Origin: Sporosarcina luteola
Lineage (GTDB): Bacteria > Bacillota > Bacilli > Bacillales_A > Planococcaceae
Direction of reading: 5' to 3'
DNA length: 64,000 bases
Assembly (NCBI GenBank): GCA_014204635.1
Contig: JACHLS010000011.1
Span: 62,001 to 126,000 of the forward strand
Shown here: positions 27,261 through 37,308 of the stretch, piece after piece
Layout: each line of letters begins with the position of its first letter
Numbering within the stretch: position 1 is the stretch's first letter
Notes under the pieces: model-generated
The model's input: the letters and a program-made list of their open reading frames with translations, nothing else
The model's database searches: none
What the model was told of the DNA's origin: nothing
Made by a program: the position numbers and the translations under genes

Positions 27261-27282
27261 ACATCGTGAAAGGATGATAGAA

Positions 27283-27537
27283 ATGAAGATTGATCATTGG
27301 GCCTATAGCCGTAAATATCAAATCAAATGCGTGTTCGACAAATATCCTTCTACTGTCTTCCTGTTCCGAAGAGTCGCTGACTATTATTTCATATTTTCGT
27401 CTTCAGGAATAGATGTGAATGAAATACCGGCCCGAAAAGATTACGTTCGGATGGAATATTTACTCAATAAGGAATTAGGCACGCTGCAAGCTTATCGTAA
27501 CCGCAAGCGGCTCAAAAATTCAACGATCTCCTCTTGA
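27283..27537 (+). CDS. Hypothetical protein, 84 aa
   Basis: Soluble, basic and aromatic protein (HWAYSRKYQIKCVFDKYP at the N-terminus, AYRNRKRLKN at the C-terminus). No domain recognised and no membrane segment. The ATG is supported by AAAGGATGA upstream and a good promoter. The open frame extends further 5' but overlaps the divergent transporter gene. The ABC-F gene follows after about 100 bases from its own promoter. Confidence 0.6.
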   Translation: MKIDHWAYSRKYQIKCVFDKYPSTVFLFRRVADYYFIFSSSGIDVNEIPARKDYVRMEYLLNKELGTLQAYRNRKRLKNSTISS

Positions 27538-27550
27538 GGAATTTTTCTGA

Positions 27551-29248
<1,698 letters not shown>

Positions 29249-29253
29249 TAGTC

Positions 29254-29290
29254 AAACCGTTTTCCTTTATCGGAAAGCGGTTTTTCTTTT
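29254..29290 (+). terminator. Terminator after the ABC-F gene
   Basis: A 12-bp stem with one G-U pair (AAACCGTTTTCC against GGAAAGCGGTTT) is followed by TTTTTCTTTT. Confidence 0.8.
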
Positions 29291-29349
29291 GGTGTCATTG
29301 GATAATCAATCAAAGTTCGGGCACTCTAAGGTAAAAAGGAGTGGAATGC

Positions 29350-30036
29350 ATGAAGCGAATTTCGTTTGTATTGACTTGCCTAGTCATTTCTCTTAGCGTG
29401 GCAGGCTGTTCCAATAAAACGACCTCATTGATCAATACAGGCAACACGGGTGAGTCAACTGATCCGTATCAGGCAAAGGAGGATTCGCGCCAAATCGATA
29501 AAGGGTTGCTGGATTATTTTCTTCCGGATGGTTCCAAAGCCCATTTTCAAGGAGAAGGTGCTGATAATGCAGAATTGGACATAGACTTTGCCATGCCTTA
29601 TGAAAACTATGTAGTCGTTCATGAAAACAATGGAAGTGCAATTGCTCAATACGTATATGAAATCGGGGAGAAGCAGATCACTACCTTAAGTTATGACTTA
29701 GTTGATTCAAATATAAACTTTCCTACCTTGGAAGAAATAAAGAAAATGGAACCAGTCGGCGTATATCTTCACAAGCCTTTCGAAAAGGGACAAACATTTG
29801 GCCAATGGGAAATTGTAGAAACCGATGTGCCAGTTAAGACGTTTTATAAAAACTTCGACCATGCTTTTGTTGTTCAATCGACAGAGCCTATGATCGGCGT
29901 GGAAAACAAGTCGTATATAATTAAGAAATATTTTGTGGAAGGCATCGGAGAAGTAAAAAGAGAATCCATTATGGAAACGACAGACGGAGAACAATTAGTC
30001 ATCACGTCTACATTAGAGTCAGTTTCAAAACCATGA
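29350..30036 (+). CDS. Hypothetical lipoprotein, 228 aa
   Basis: Lipoprotein signal (MKRISFVLTCLVISLSVAGC, lipobox VAGC with Cys20), then a soluble mature domain with alternating strands (AQYVYEIGEKQITTLSYDL; YIIKKYFVEGIGEVKRESIM). No family recognised. Surface-anchored, function unknown. The start at 29350 follows AAAAGGAG; the ATG at 29341 lies inside that site. Monocistronic between terminators. Confidence 0.7.
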   Translation: MKRISFVLTCLVISLSVAGCSNKTTSLINTGNTGESTDPYQAKEDSRQIDKGLLDYFLPDGSKAHFQGEGADNAELDIDFAMPYENYVVVHENNGSAIAQYVYEIGEKQITTLSYDLVDSNINFPTLEEIKKMEPVGVYLHKPFEKGQTFGQWEIVETDVPVKTFYKNFDHAFVVQSTEPMIGVENKSYIIKKYFVEGIGEVKRESIMETTDGEQLVITSTLESVSKP

Positions 30037-30037
30037 A

Positions 30038-30066
30038 AAAGAGGCATCCTCAAAAGATGCCTCTTT
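30038..30066. terminator. Terminator between the lipoprotein and cold-shock genes
   Basis: An 11-bp perfect stem AAAGAGGCATC/GATGCCTCTTT with a 7-nt loop. It is T-rich on both sides, so probably bidirectional. Confidence 0.85.
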
Positions 30067-30076
30067 GTTTGACAGA

Positions 30077-30277
30077 TTATTGTTTAACAACGTTAGCAGC
30101 TTGAAGACCACGGTTGCCTTCTACCACTTCAAATTCAACGTGTTGACCTTCGTCTAAAGTTTTGAATCCGTCTCCCTGAATTGCGGAGAAATGTACGAAT
30201 ACATCATCTTCGCCTTCTACTTCGATAAATCCGAAGCCTTTTTCAGAGTTGAACCATTTTACCGTACCTTGTTTCAT
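30077..30277 (-). CDS. Cold-shock protein, CspA family, 66 aa
   Basis: A complete OB-fold cold-shock domain with RNP1 KGFGFIEV and RNP2 VFVHFSAIQ. It is an RNA chaperone/antiterminator. The start at 30277 gives the canonical [10 protein letters not shown] and follows GGAGGTAGTAGG. A 145-base leader with a 20-bp stem lies upstream. Paralogue naming (cspB/cspC/cspD) cannot be decided from one sequence. Confidence 0.95.
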   Translation of the reverse strand: MKQGTVKWFNSEKGFGFIEVEGEDDVFVHFSAIQGDGFKTLDEGQHVEFEVVEGNRGLQAANVVKQ

Positions 30278-30308
30278 CCTACTACCTCCAAATAATGAAT
30301 ACTTAACT

Positions 30309-30391
30309 AATACGTGAACTCTCCACAATGAAAAAATTCACATATTACAAAAAGTACCGAGAGCGCCGATCACTTTTTGTAATACGTGAAT
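30309..30391 (-). promoter_or_regulatory. Structured leader of the cold-shock gene
   Basis: In the minus-strand RNA, arms 30391-30372 and 30356-30337 pair over 20 bp with a single G-U, loop 15 nt, followed by six U. A second copy of the 11-nt 5'-arm sequence TTCACGTATTA lies downstream at 30319-30309 and could instead pair with the 3' arm. Two exclusive folds are therefore possible upstream of the start codon. Confidence 0.6.
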
Positions 30392-30429
30392 ACGTTCCAT
30401 TCGGTAAATCTCACTTTATTGTTACAGTA

Positions 30430-30457
30430 ACTATACCATATTTTACAATAAAGTCAA
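30430..30457 (-). promoter_or_regulatory. Promoter of the cold-shock gene
   Basis: -35 TTGACT (30457-30452), 16-bp spacer, -10 TATAGT (30435-30430). The 11-bp palindrome GTTACAGTAAC (30421-30431) lies at the expected start point. Predicted leader about 145 nt. Confidence 0.65.
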
Positions 30458-30467
30458 CATAAGATTA

Positions 30468-30785
30468 TTAACTATTTGAATTGTTTTTCAAAACATCACT
30501 GGATGGAACGCCATCATGCAAGACGATGATCCCATGGTATAATTGAAGGCATTCATCGCACCCCTCGCAATATACCCGCTCTGTTTCTGACCAAAACGTA
30601 AAAAAACAATTTTTTCTTTTTTCATTAAATTCATGCTCACTATTTAATTTAGTATAAAGGTCATAAAAGTAGGCGGCAGCTTCTTCCTTTTCCCGAAAAG
30701 TTTGAGCCGTTACAACGGTAGTTCTCCAATCATCGAACATCCACCACGGCTCATAATCCGCTTTCATGTAGATGATTTCGTACAT
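30468..30785 (-). CDS. DUF1033 family protein, 105 aa
   Basis: The N-terminus MYEIIYMKADYEPWWMFDDW and a C-terminal cysteine pair with acidic context (YCEGCDECLQLYHG) match the small DUF1033 proteins of Bacillales, function unknown. The start at 30785 follows a GGGGGG tract. The upstream 17 codons of open frame lack a ribosome site. The gene lies just upstream of the cold-shock promoter on the same strand. Confidence 0.72.
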   Translation of the reverse strand: MYEIIYMKADYEPWWMFDDWRTTVVTAQTFREKEEAAAYFYDLYTKLNSEHEFNEKRKNCFFTFWSETERVYCEGCDECLQLYHGIIVLHDGVPSSDVLKNNSNS

Positions 30786-30985
30786 TTCAAAATCCCCCCA
30801 ATTGCCATCTGCCGTGAATGACCCCCATTTTAGCAAATTCCGAGTCGATATCCAAGCGTTTCATATTGACTGTTCAAAAGGAATGTTTTCCTGCTCTGAA
30901 TCAGGTATAATTGGACTAAGCGGATGAAACTTTCCTTTCCTTTAAACGTATTTACTATATATGAAGAAGGAGGCCTGAATGCACC

Positions 30986-31663
30986 ATGCAGGAAGTTAAA
31001 CAATTTTTTATACGTCACTTCATCACTGCCCCTGTCAGTTTCGGTTCCTGGCTCCTTTTCCTCTTTGGAGCCGGTATGAATATCTTTGCTGCGACAGGTC
31101 TGATGATCGCCATTTATCTCGGAGGCACATTTACCATTAAACAAGTCCAACTTTCATCCAACGTAAAAAAACTCGGCATGTCGAGATCTGAATATACTCA
31201 TATTAAGACGCAGATTGCAGAGGCCAAAGAGAAAATCAAAAAATTGAACAGTCTTTACGGACAAGTGAGATCCGTCCAAGCGTTCAAACAGGTGTATGAA
31301 ATGAACAACCTTGCGAGACGAATATTGTCAATTGTACGCAGCAATCCGCAGAAATTTTATCATGTGGAGCGTTTCTTCTACTCCCATCTCGATTCTGCTG
31401 TAGAATTGACGTCCAAATATTCCATGCTTGTAAAACAACCATTGAAGGATCAGGAATTGAGAGTAGCGCTGCAACATACAAGAGAAACGTTGAATGACGT
31501 CAATAAGCAATTGGAGCAAGATTTACGAAGCGCGCTTGCGACTGATATTGAACAGCTCCAATTGGAACTAGACTATGTAGACGTAACAATGAACCAGAAT
31601 AAACCGTTGCTTCAAATGAAAGGAGAATTGCCTCATGACAGAAAACAAAATCATGAACGATGA
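30986..31663 (+). CDS. xpaC: XpaC-like membrane protein
   Basis: 225 aa. Two adjacent N-terminal membrane segments (about 16-45), then a long helical cytoplasmic region (LGMSRSEYTHIKTQIAEA onward). It matches the XpaC/5-bromo-4-chloroindolyl-phosphate hydrolysis family (PF10112). The historical enzymatic name is doubtful; its constant partner telA suggests a role in envelope or metal/toxic-anion stress. TATAAT at 30906-30911 may be its promoter. GGAGG is 12 bases from the ATG. Overlaps telA by 29 bases. Confidence 0.85.
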   Translation: MQEVKQFFIRHFITAPVSFGSWLLFLFGAGMNIFAATGLMIAIYLGGTFTIKQVQLSSNVKKLGMSRSEYTHIKTQIAEAKEKIKKLNSLYGQVRSVQAFKQVYEMNNLARRILSIVRSNPQKFYHVERFFYSHLDSAVELTSKYSMLVKQPLKDQELRVALQHTRETLNDVNKQLEQDLRSALATDIEQLQLELDYVDVTMNQNKPLLQMKGELPHDRKQNHER

Positions 31664-32825
31664 TGTAAAATCATTCGATGATCTATTAGAAAATCCCTTT
31701 AACGAGCCTTTATTACCTAAAGAAATGCAAACAGAAAAGCCAGCAGCTGCCACTGCGGTGAAGTTGATGGACCGCTTATCGCCGGAGGAACAAGAAAAGG
31801 CGAAACAATTGGCAGCACAGATCCCAGTCGGCAATTACGAAGCAATCATCACTTATGGCGCCAATGCGCAAAATGAATTATCCCGCTTTTCCCATAAAAT
31901 GCTCGACCATGTGCAAAGCAAAGATATAGGACCGGTTGGAGATGTCCTAAGCGATTTGATGGGCAAACTTTCGGAAATCGATCCGGAAGATCTAAGCGAG
32001 AAGAAGAAATCGGGCTTAAGTCGTTTATTCAGCAAAGCGACTCGCTCCATCCAAGAGATGATGACGAAGTACCAAAAATTAAGCACACAGATCGACCGCA
32101 TTGGCGTGCAATTGGAGCACTCCAAGCGAGGGTTGCTGGAAGACGTCCATATGCTGGAGAACTTGTATGAACAGAATAAAACATACTTCCAAGCCTTAAA
32201 CGTTTATATTGCGGCTGCGGAGTTGAAGCGCGATGAAATCTCCACTGTGACGATTCCGGAGTTGCGTCGGAAAGCGGAGGCATCCAACGATCAAATGGCG
32301 TTCCAGGAAGTGAATGACATGGCGCAATTTCTGGATCGGTTGGAAAAGAGATTGTATGACTTACAGCTATCCCGTCAAATTACAATCCAAAGCGCACCAC
32401 AAATCCGGATGATTCAGCAAACGAACCAAACGCTCGCGGAAAAGATCCAATCTTCCATTATGACTTCGATCCCTCTTTGGAAAAATCAGATTGCTATCGC
32501 GCTTACGTTAAATCGTCAGCGGAAAGCTGTCGAATCTCAACGGATGGTAACAAAAACAACAAATGATTTGCTTTTAAAGAACTCGGAAATGTTAAAGGTG
32601 AATTCCATCGAGACGGCAAAAGAGAACGAACGAGGCATTATCGAAATTGATACATTGAAGCAAACGCAGGAAAATCTAATCCAAACGATCGAAGAGACTC
32701 TTGTGATCCAAGCGGATGGCCGCGCGAAACGGAAAGCTGCAGAAGTCGAGATCGCCAGAATGGAAGAAGAATTGAAACAGAGACTTCTCTCTGTCCATGA
32801 AAGAACACAAAACCGCCCATCGTAA
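31635..32825 (+). CDS. telA: Toxic anion resistance protein TelA/YaaN
   Basis: 396 aa, almost entirely alpha-helical with coiled-coil character and no membrane segment. The IPVGNYEAIITYGANAQNEL segment, the LYEQNKTYFQALNVYI region and QSSIMTSIPLWKNQIAIAL are TelA (PF05816) signatures. Associated with tellurite and bacteriocin resistance in some bacteria; the biochemical role is unknown. AAGGAGAAT precedes the ATG, which lies inside xpaC, implying coupled translation. Followed by a stem-loop that overlaps the stop codon. Confidence 0.9.
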   Translation: MTENKIMNDDVKSFDDLLENPFNEPLLPKEMQTEKPAAATAVKLMDRLSPEEQEKAKQLAAQIPVGNYEAIITYGANAQNELSRFSHKMLDHVQSKDIGPVGDVLSDLMGKLSEIDPEDLSEKKKSGLSRLFSKATRSIQEMMTKYQKLSTQIDRIGVQLEHSKRGLLEDVHMLENLYEQNKTYFQALNVYIAAAELKRDEISTVTIPELRRKAEASNDQMAFQEVNDMAQFLDRLEKRLYDLQLSRQITIQSAPQIRMIQQTNQTLAEKIQSSIMTSIPLWKNQIAIALTLNRQRKAVESQRMVTKTTNDLLLKNSEMLKVNSIETAKENERGIIEIDTLKQTQENLIQTIEETLVIQADGRAKRKAAEVEIARMEEELKQRLLSVHERTQNRPS

Positions 32826-32839
32826 GGCGGTTTTGTGTT
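32804..32839. terminator. Stem-loop between telA and yojO-like genes
   Basis: A 14-bp perfect stem AACACAAAACCGCC and its complement, with the telA stop codon in the 8-nt loop. The U-tract is weak; it probably ends both convergent transcripts. Confidence 0.7.
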
Positions 32840-32858
32840 GAAGACGACTGAAATATGT

Positions 32859-34748
32859 TTACTTGATGACAATCGCAAGCAATTTGCGCAAAATTCGCAG
32901 CGTTTGATCTGCGAAACTCTCCACGGAATGAGCGGAGGCGGTTTTATTTCCAAACATACGGCTGAACAGTTCCCTCTGATCCTCAGTCGGTTCTTCGGCA
33001 GAGAGAAAGAGATGAATAACCGAAATATCTTGTTTTTCAGCCTCCAGGACTGCCTCCCTCGTATCCAGTATGCCATTTCTATCATAGCCGAATGCAGACG
33101 GCTCCCCATCAGAAAACACGAGAAGAAATTTATGCTTTTCGCTTCGTCGCATTAACCTTTTCGTCATCCAACGAATCGCAAATCCATCCCGGTTATCTTC
33201 ATTTGCTTCAAACGATAAAATAGATAGGCCGCTATCCTTATTGCGGTCTTGAAACGTATGCATCATACCGAAACGGTTCAGTTGTAAATCCTTTGACGTT
33301 TCCTCCGCATCCTCATAATAAGACGAAATTTCATGCTGAATCTTCAATGATCGCAATACATCGTGAAATAACAAGACCGCCATTTTTGTCTCATCCAATT
33401 TGTCGAGCATGGAAGCTGACCCATCTACCAGCAGTCCAAAAACTGCATCCAAATTAGCAGAGGGGGCCTGCTTCCGATAAAATGGTTTTGGCCGTTCATC
33501 CACGATCATCGTTGTTAATTTAGATGACAAGCGCCCTTTTAGAAGTCGTTCTCTTCTCCACTCCGTTTTCATTTCTATCCGTTTTCTAATTTCTTCAGAA
33601 AACGCACGCACAAATGGCTTCTGCACTTCACGCCAGAGGGCTAGACTCTCTATATTGTCTTTCGTGTTCTCACTGACAATCCGTTGCTCTTCAAACATGA
33701 CATGCGTATGCTCGCGCCCAAACTCATGTCCTGCTGCATATCGTTGTCCCGTCTTCCGTTCATTTTTCTGATCCTCTTGCCATTGTTCACTTTCCTTGCC
33801 CTCTGAACGGCCATGACCTATTTCTTCAATCGACGCCTCTGAATTCCCTTCAACCGCGTCCGTTCCATCCCCTTTCCCCGAACGGCCGTGCTCCAGCTCA
33901 TACTGCAGATGGACGCCTGCTTCATCTTCGGATTCCCGATGCCAGGTACGAAAGACTTCCTCTATTGTTTCTTTCGTTTGGTCCTCTCCTTGTTCGGCAT
34001 CTTGCATGCCCTCATGATAATGAAACACAACATTTTCTTCTGTTATAGAATCGCCGAGCGCATAATATTGGTGAGTTAAATCCTTTTCCAGCACTTCTTC
34101 CACATAGCCGGTTATGCGCTCTGCAATACATGTGTTTTCCTTTGTACTCGAAGCATCATATGCTTGGCCAATTAACAAAAGGACGGGTCCCAAGTCGAGC
34201 AGCCCTTCCCCATTCCAGTTGTGATCCGCATACATGCCCGCATGGAGGGAGATGAACAATTTATTTAACAATGCATCCGCAAGAAAATTCTTTTGGACAT
34301 TGGTAGCGAGACTATCGCGGTGAAAAGCAAGCATCGCTTCACGCCTTGCTTCAAATGCGGACACTGTACCTGGTCGCTCCCGTTGAATTTTTTCGCTTAA
34401 GCGAAATTCCTCCAGTAGGAGCAAGAGTTCATAACAAAAGTGCGGGAACTTATGTGTTTGATATTCTTCTCGATATTGCAGCCACATCACCACGGAGAAA
34501 TCCTTCCAAAAACCTGCTGTTAAGAGATAGAGATCGGATAATCGGCCCAGATGTGTCATGTGCTCCGAGCGATGCCGCCAAAACACACTCATGGAGATGG
34601 CACCTTCCCGAGGGCGGAACTCCATTAATTTACGTTCCGTCAGTTCCAGAAATGGAGCATCCGCAAGTGCACGCCCAAGTCGTTCATATAGTAAAAGCTG
34701 ATTGGCATCAATCGTTTCATCATTAAATTGGATGAACCGTTTCACCAT
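32859..34748 (-). CDS. yojO: VWA-domain protein, YojO/CbbO type
   Basis: 629 aa. An N-terminal helical half, a low-complexity Glu/Gly/Ser-rich linker (about 260-335), then a C-terminal von Willebrand A domain with an intact MIDAS (DGSASM, followed by the downstream Thr/Asp segment LLVFSDGEPS). It pairs with the MoxR ATPase encoded immediately upstream (7-base overlap). Such pairs act as metal-dependent chaperones or cofactor inserters. In Bacillus subtilis the pair sits next to odhAB, as here, but a link to 2-oxoglutarate dehydrogenase is unproven. Confidence 0.88.
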   Translation of the reverse strand: MVKRFIQFNDETIDANQLLLYERLGRALADAPFLELTERKLMEFRPREGAISMSVFWRHRSEHMTHLGRLSDLYLLTAGFWKDFSVVMWLQYREEYQTHKFPHFCYELLLLLEEFRLSEKIQRERPGTVSAFEARREAMLAFHRDSLATNVQKNFLADALLNKLFISLHAGMYADHNWNGEGLLDLGPVLLLIGQAYDASSTKENTCIAERITGYVEEVLEKDLTHQYYALGDSITEENVVFHYHEGMQDAEQGEDQTKETIEEVFRTWHRESEDEAGVHLQYELEHGRSGKGDGTDAVEGNSEASIEEIGHGRSEGKESEQWQEDQKNERKTGQRYAAGHEFGREHTHVMFEEQRIVSENTKDNIESLALWREVQKPFVRAFSEEIRKRIEMKTEWRRERLLKGRLSSKLTTMIVDERPKPFYRKQAPSANLDAVFGLLVDGSASMLDKLDETKMAVLLFHDVLRSLKIQHEISSYYEDAEETSKDLQLNRFGMMHTFQDRNKDSGLSILSFEANEDNRDGFAIRWMTKRLMRRSEKHKFLLVFSDGEPSAFGYDRNGILDTREAVLEAEKQDISVIHLFLSAEEPTEDQRELFSRMFGNKTASAHSVESFADQTLRILRKLLAIVIK

Positions 34749-35635
34749 GAGCGTAATCCTTCTTCAAATGTGGGAGGTATCCAAGTATCAACAAGTTCCA
34801 AGACCAGTTTTTGTTCCATTGGATCGTCAAGTTTTTCAGCAATCGCGTATTGGATCGCTCTCTTCTCTGGCATATGAATAGCCAGATTCACAGCATCCAT
34901 CAAACTCCTCACTGATGCAGCCTCATCGGACAACAGTCCGTTCATCACTTGTTTTTTCAGGTCACCGTGAATTGATAAGAACGTATGTAACTTACGTTCT
35001 TCCACCTCAGGAAAGGAACTAACTAAGAGAGATTTCAATTGATCATCACTGAGGTAAGGGATCGAGAACGAAACAAACCGGTTTTTTAGGGCTTCATTCA
35101 TTGGTGACGTACCAACGTAACCTTCATTAATCGCAGCAATAGCAGAGAAGTTTTCATGTGCATGAATCACTTCGCCTGTCAGTGGATTCGTTAACATCCG
35201 ACGATGGTCCAAGACGCTATGAAGAATTGGCAATGTTTCGGGTTTGGCCATATTGATTTCATCAATGTACAAAAGATGACCTTTTTTCATTGCTTGGACG
35301 ACTGGTCCCTCCACAAATTCAATATGTGTTTGTCCTTCTTTCGTTACAATTGTTTTAAAACCGAGTAATGACTCAGCATCCAAATCCACCGAACAATTAA
35401 CGCTTTGCATCGGTTGGTGGAAATATTGGGATACACTTTGCGCCAATTTGGTCTTACCGGAGCCAGAAGGCCCTTTTAATAATACAGGCTTTTTCAGCGT
35501 GACCGCTATTAATACATCTTCCCATAAATAGGGGATGGGAGATACATATCCTCCTTCTTGGACCAAACGTAAATGTTCTGGTAAATAATTGGTTTGACTG
35601 CGTCGTTCTTGCTCTTTCTCAATGAACATAGTCAT
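34742..35635 (-). CDS. yojN: MoxR-type AAA+ ATPase, YojN
   Basis: 297 aa. Walker A KGPSGSGKT near 54-62, Walker B LLYIDEINMA, sensor-1 ASN-equivalent AAINEGYVG, arginine finger in NRFVSF. It belongs to the MoxR/CbbQ group that remodels a VWA partner. GGAGG lies 7 bases before the ATG at 35635. Operon with yojO. Confidence 0.88.
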   Translation of the reverse strand: MTMFIEKEQERRSQTNYLPEHLRLVQEGGYVSPIPYLWEDVLIAVTLKKPVLLKGPSGSGKTKLAQSVSQYFHQPMQSVNCSVDLDAESLLGFKTIVTKEGQTHIEFVEGPVVQAMKKGHLLYIDEINMAKPETLPILHSVLDHRRMLTNPLTGEVIHAHENFSAIAAINEGYVGTSPMNEALKNRFVSFSIPYLSDDQLKSLLVSSFPEVEERKLHTFLSIHGDLKKQVMNGLLSDEAASVRSLMDAVNLAIHMPEKRAIQYAIAEKLDDPMEQKLVLELVDTWIPPTFEEGLRSW

Positions 35636-35659
35636 ATGGTAGCCTCCTTGCTAAAGAAA

Positions 35660-35687
35660 CCGATACATCGCTTATATGATGTATCGG
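35660..35687 (-). terminator. Stem-loop upstream of the MoxR gene
   Basis: A 10-bp stem CCGATACATC/GATGTATCGG with a U-rich minus-strand tail (TTTCTTT). It follows the small gene at 35726. Confidence 0.65.
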
Positions 35688-35725
35688 TAATTGTTATTTT
35701 TTATTGGTTGTTTATCAAATGACGA

Positions 35726-35923
35726 TTACTCGAAGTAAGTCTTGTAATAGCCGCCGACTTTCCCGCTGTTATCAATAATGAACAGAAATTCATCTGTTTC
35801 ATTTTTCACTTCATACGGCGTTCCGGGAGTCAGCATATTGGTTACAACATATTTTTCTGCTTCAGCATGCTTACAAACGACTGTTCGGATCGTTGGGGCA
35901 GTGAGCCAATTTGTAAATGACAT
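35726..35923 (-). CDS. Small conserved protein (DUF6501-like), 65 aa
   Basis: Compact soluble protein ending VIDNSGKVGGYYKTYFE-like (here FIIDNSGKVGGYYKTYFE), with PTIRTVVCKHAEAEKYVV near the N-terminus. I associate it with the DUF6501 small proteins of Bacillales, from memory. AAGGAGGG lies 7 bases before the ATG at 35923. Function unknown. Confidence 0.6.
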   Translation of the reverse strand: MSFTNWLTAPTIRTVVCKHAEAEKYVVTNMLTPGTPYEVKNETDEFLFIIDNSGKVGGYYKTYFE

Positions 35924-35947
35924 CAAGTTTCCCTCCTTAGATGAATG

Positions 35948-35980
35948 GAAAAAAATCGGTCCGACATAAAGCGGACCGAT
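35948..35980 (-). terminator. Terminator of the odhAB operon
   Basis: A 9-bp perfect stem ATCGGTCCG/CGGACCGAT with an 8-nt loop, followed on the minus strand by TTTTTTT. Confidence 0.85.
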
Positions 35981-35999
35981 CAGTGTAATTGGAGTCTAA

Positions 36000-37247
36000 T
36001 TAAGATCCAAGTAGAAGGTCTTCTGGATTTTCAATTAGTTCTTTTACCATTTTCAAGAAACCGACAGAATCTTTACCATCGATTACACGGTGGTCATACG
36101 ATAACGCAACATACATCATAGGACGGATTTCGACGTTATCCCCTACTGCCACTGGACGCTTCTGGATCGTGTGCATGCCAAGGATACCGACCTGCGTACC
36201 ATTTAGAATTGGCGTGGAGAGCAAGGAACCGAATACTCCGCCGTTTGTAATGGTGAAGGAACCGCCAGCCATGTCCCCTAGAGTCAATTTATTGTCGCGT
36301 GCTTTTTTAGCAAGCTCGCCGATTGTATCTTCGATTTCCGCAAAGTTTTTACGGTCAGCATCGCGGACAATTGGAACAACAAGGCCGCCTTCTGTAGAAA
36401 CGGCAATACCGATATCGTAATAATGCTTCATGATGAGATCATCTCCGTCAATTTCGGAGTTGACATACGGATATTTTTTAAGAGCTGCAACGACCGCTTT
36501 TGTGAAGAAAGACATGAATCCTAAACGGACATCGTTCTTTTCAAAGAACTCATCCTTTTTACGCTTGCGAAGTTCCATAACTGCGGTCATGTCAATTTCG
36601 TTGAAAGTAGTCAACATGGCAGTGGATTGCTTCACTTCGAGCAAACGCTTGGCAATTGTTTGACGACGGCGTGTCATTTTCTCGCGTGTTTCGCGGCCAT
36701 CTTGTGCTGGTGCAGCTGCAGGTGCTTTGGCAGGTGTTGGGGCAGCTGCTTTTGGAGCAGTTCCATGTGCCTGTACGTCTTGAGCGCGAACGCGTCCCAT
36801 TGGATCGACCGGAGAAACCGCAGCTAGGTCAATGCCTTTTTCTCGCGCCAATTTACGTGCTGCCGGGCTTGCAATGGTACGATCGGAAGAACCCTCTTCC
36901 ACAGATCCTGTTGCTGCAGCAGCTGGCGGTGCAGGAGTTTCTGCAGAAGCCTCTTTCACTGCTGGTGCTTCCTCTGCTTTTGGCGCTGGAGCAGCTTGTG
37001 CCGGCGCGCCAGATCCCGCTCCAACAATGGCAATTACTTGCCCAACATCAACAGTATCCCCTTCAGAAGCAAGAAGTTCCTGAATGACACCGGCTTCTTC
37101 AGAGATAACTTCAACATTGACTTTGTCGGTTTCCAATTCAACGATGAATTCGCCTTGTTCTACACTTTCTCCTGGCTGTTTTAGCCATTTTGCAATTGTT
37201 CCCTCAGTAATCGACTCCGCAAGTTCAGGTACTCTGATCTCTGCCAC
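36000..37247 (-). CDS. odhB: 2-oxoglutarate dehydrogenase E2 (dihydrolipoyl succinyltransferase)
   Basis: 415 aa. Lipoyl domain at 1-77 with the lipoyl lysine Lys42 in ETDKVN, an Ala/Pro-rich linker, the peripheral subunit-binding domain (about 125-160: [16 protein letters not shown]), a second Ala/Pro linker, then the catalytic domain ending with [11 protein letters not shown], whose His is the acyltransfer base. It transfers succinyl groups to CoA in the TCA cycle. Downstream of odhA by 61 bases. Only one lipoyl domain is present, as usual. Confidence 0.95.
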   Translation of the reverse strand: MAEIRVPELAESITEGTIAKWLKQPGESVEQGEFIVELETDKVNVEVISEEAGVIQELLASEGDTVDVGQVIAIVGAGSGAPAQAAPAPKAEEAPAVKEASAETPAPPAAAATGSVEEGSSDRTIASPAARKLAREKGIDLAAVSPVDPMGRVRAQDVQAHGTAPKAAAPTPAKAPAAAPAQDGRETREKMTRRRQTIAKRLLEVKQSTAMLTTFNEIDMTAVMELRKRKKDEFFEKNDVRLGFMSFFTKAVVAALKKYPYVNSEIDGDDLIMKHYYDIGIAVSTEGGLVVPIVRDADRKNFAEIEDTIGELAKKARDNKLTLGDMAGGSFTITNGGVFGSLLSTPILNGTQVGILGMHTIQKRPVAVGDNVEIRPMMYVALSYDHRVIDGKDSVGFLKMVKELIENPEDLLLGS

Positions 37248-37308
37248 AATAAATTCCTCCTCTGTTCTACCGTTTTACGGTGTAAAGCTAAGCTAACTAC
37301 TACAGATT

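Noticed and set aside
32859..35635. MoxR/VWA pair as part of an anti-phage (ternary) system
   Set aside because: Orthologous to housekeeping yojN-yojO beside odhAB in Bacillus; no third defence gene is adjacent.
36656..37087. Long Leu/Gln-rich open frame antisense to odhB
   Set aside because: A shadow of the Ala/Pro-rich linkers of OdhB; no ribosome site or family.
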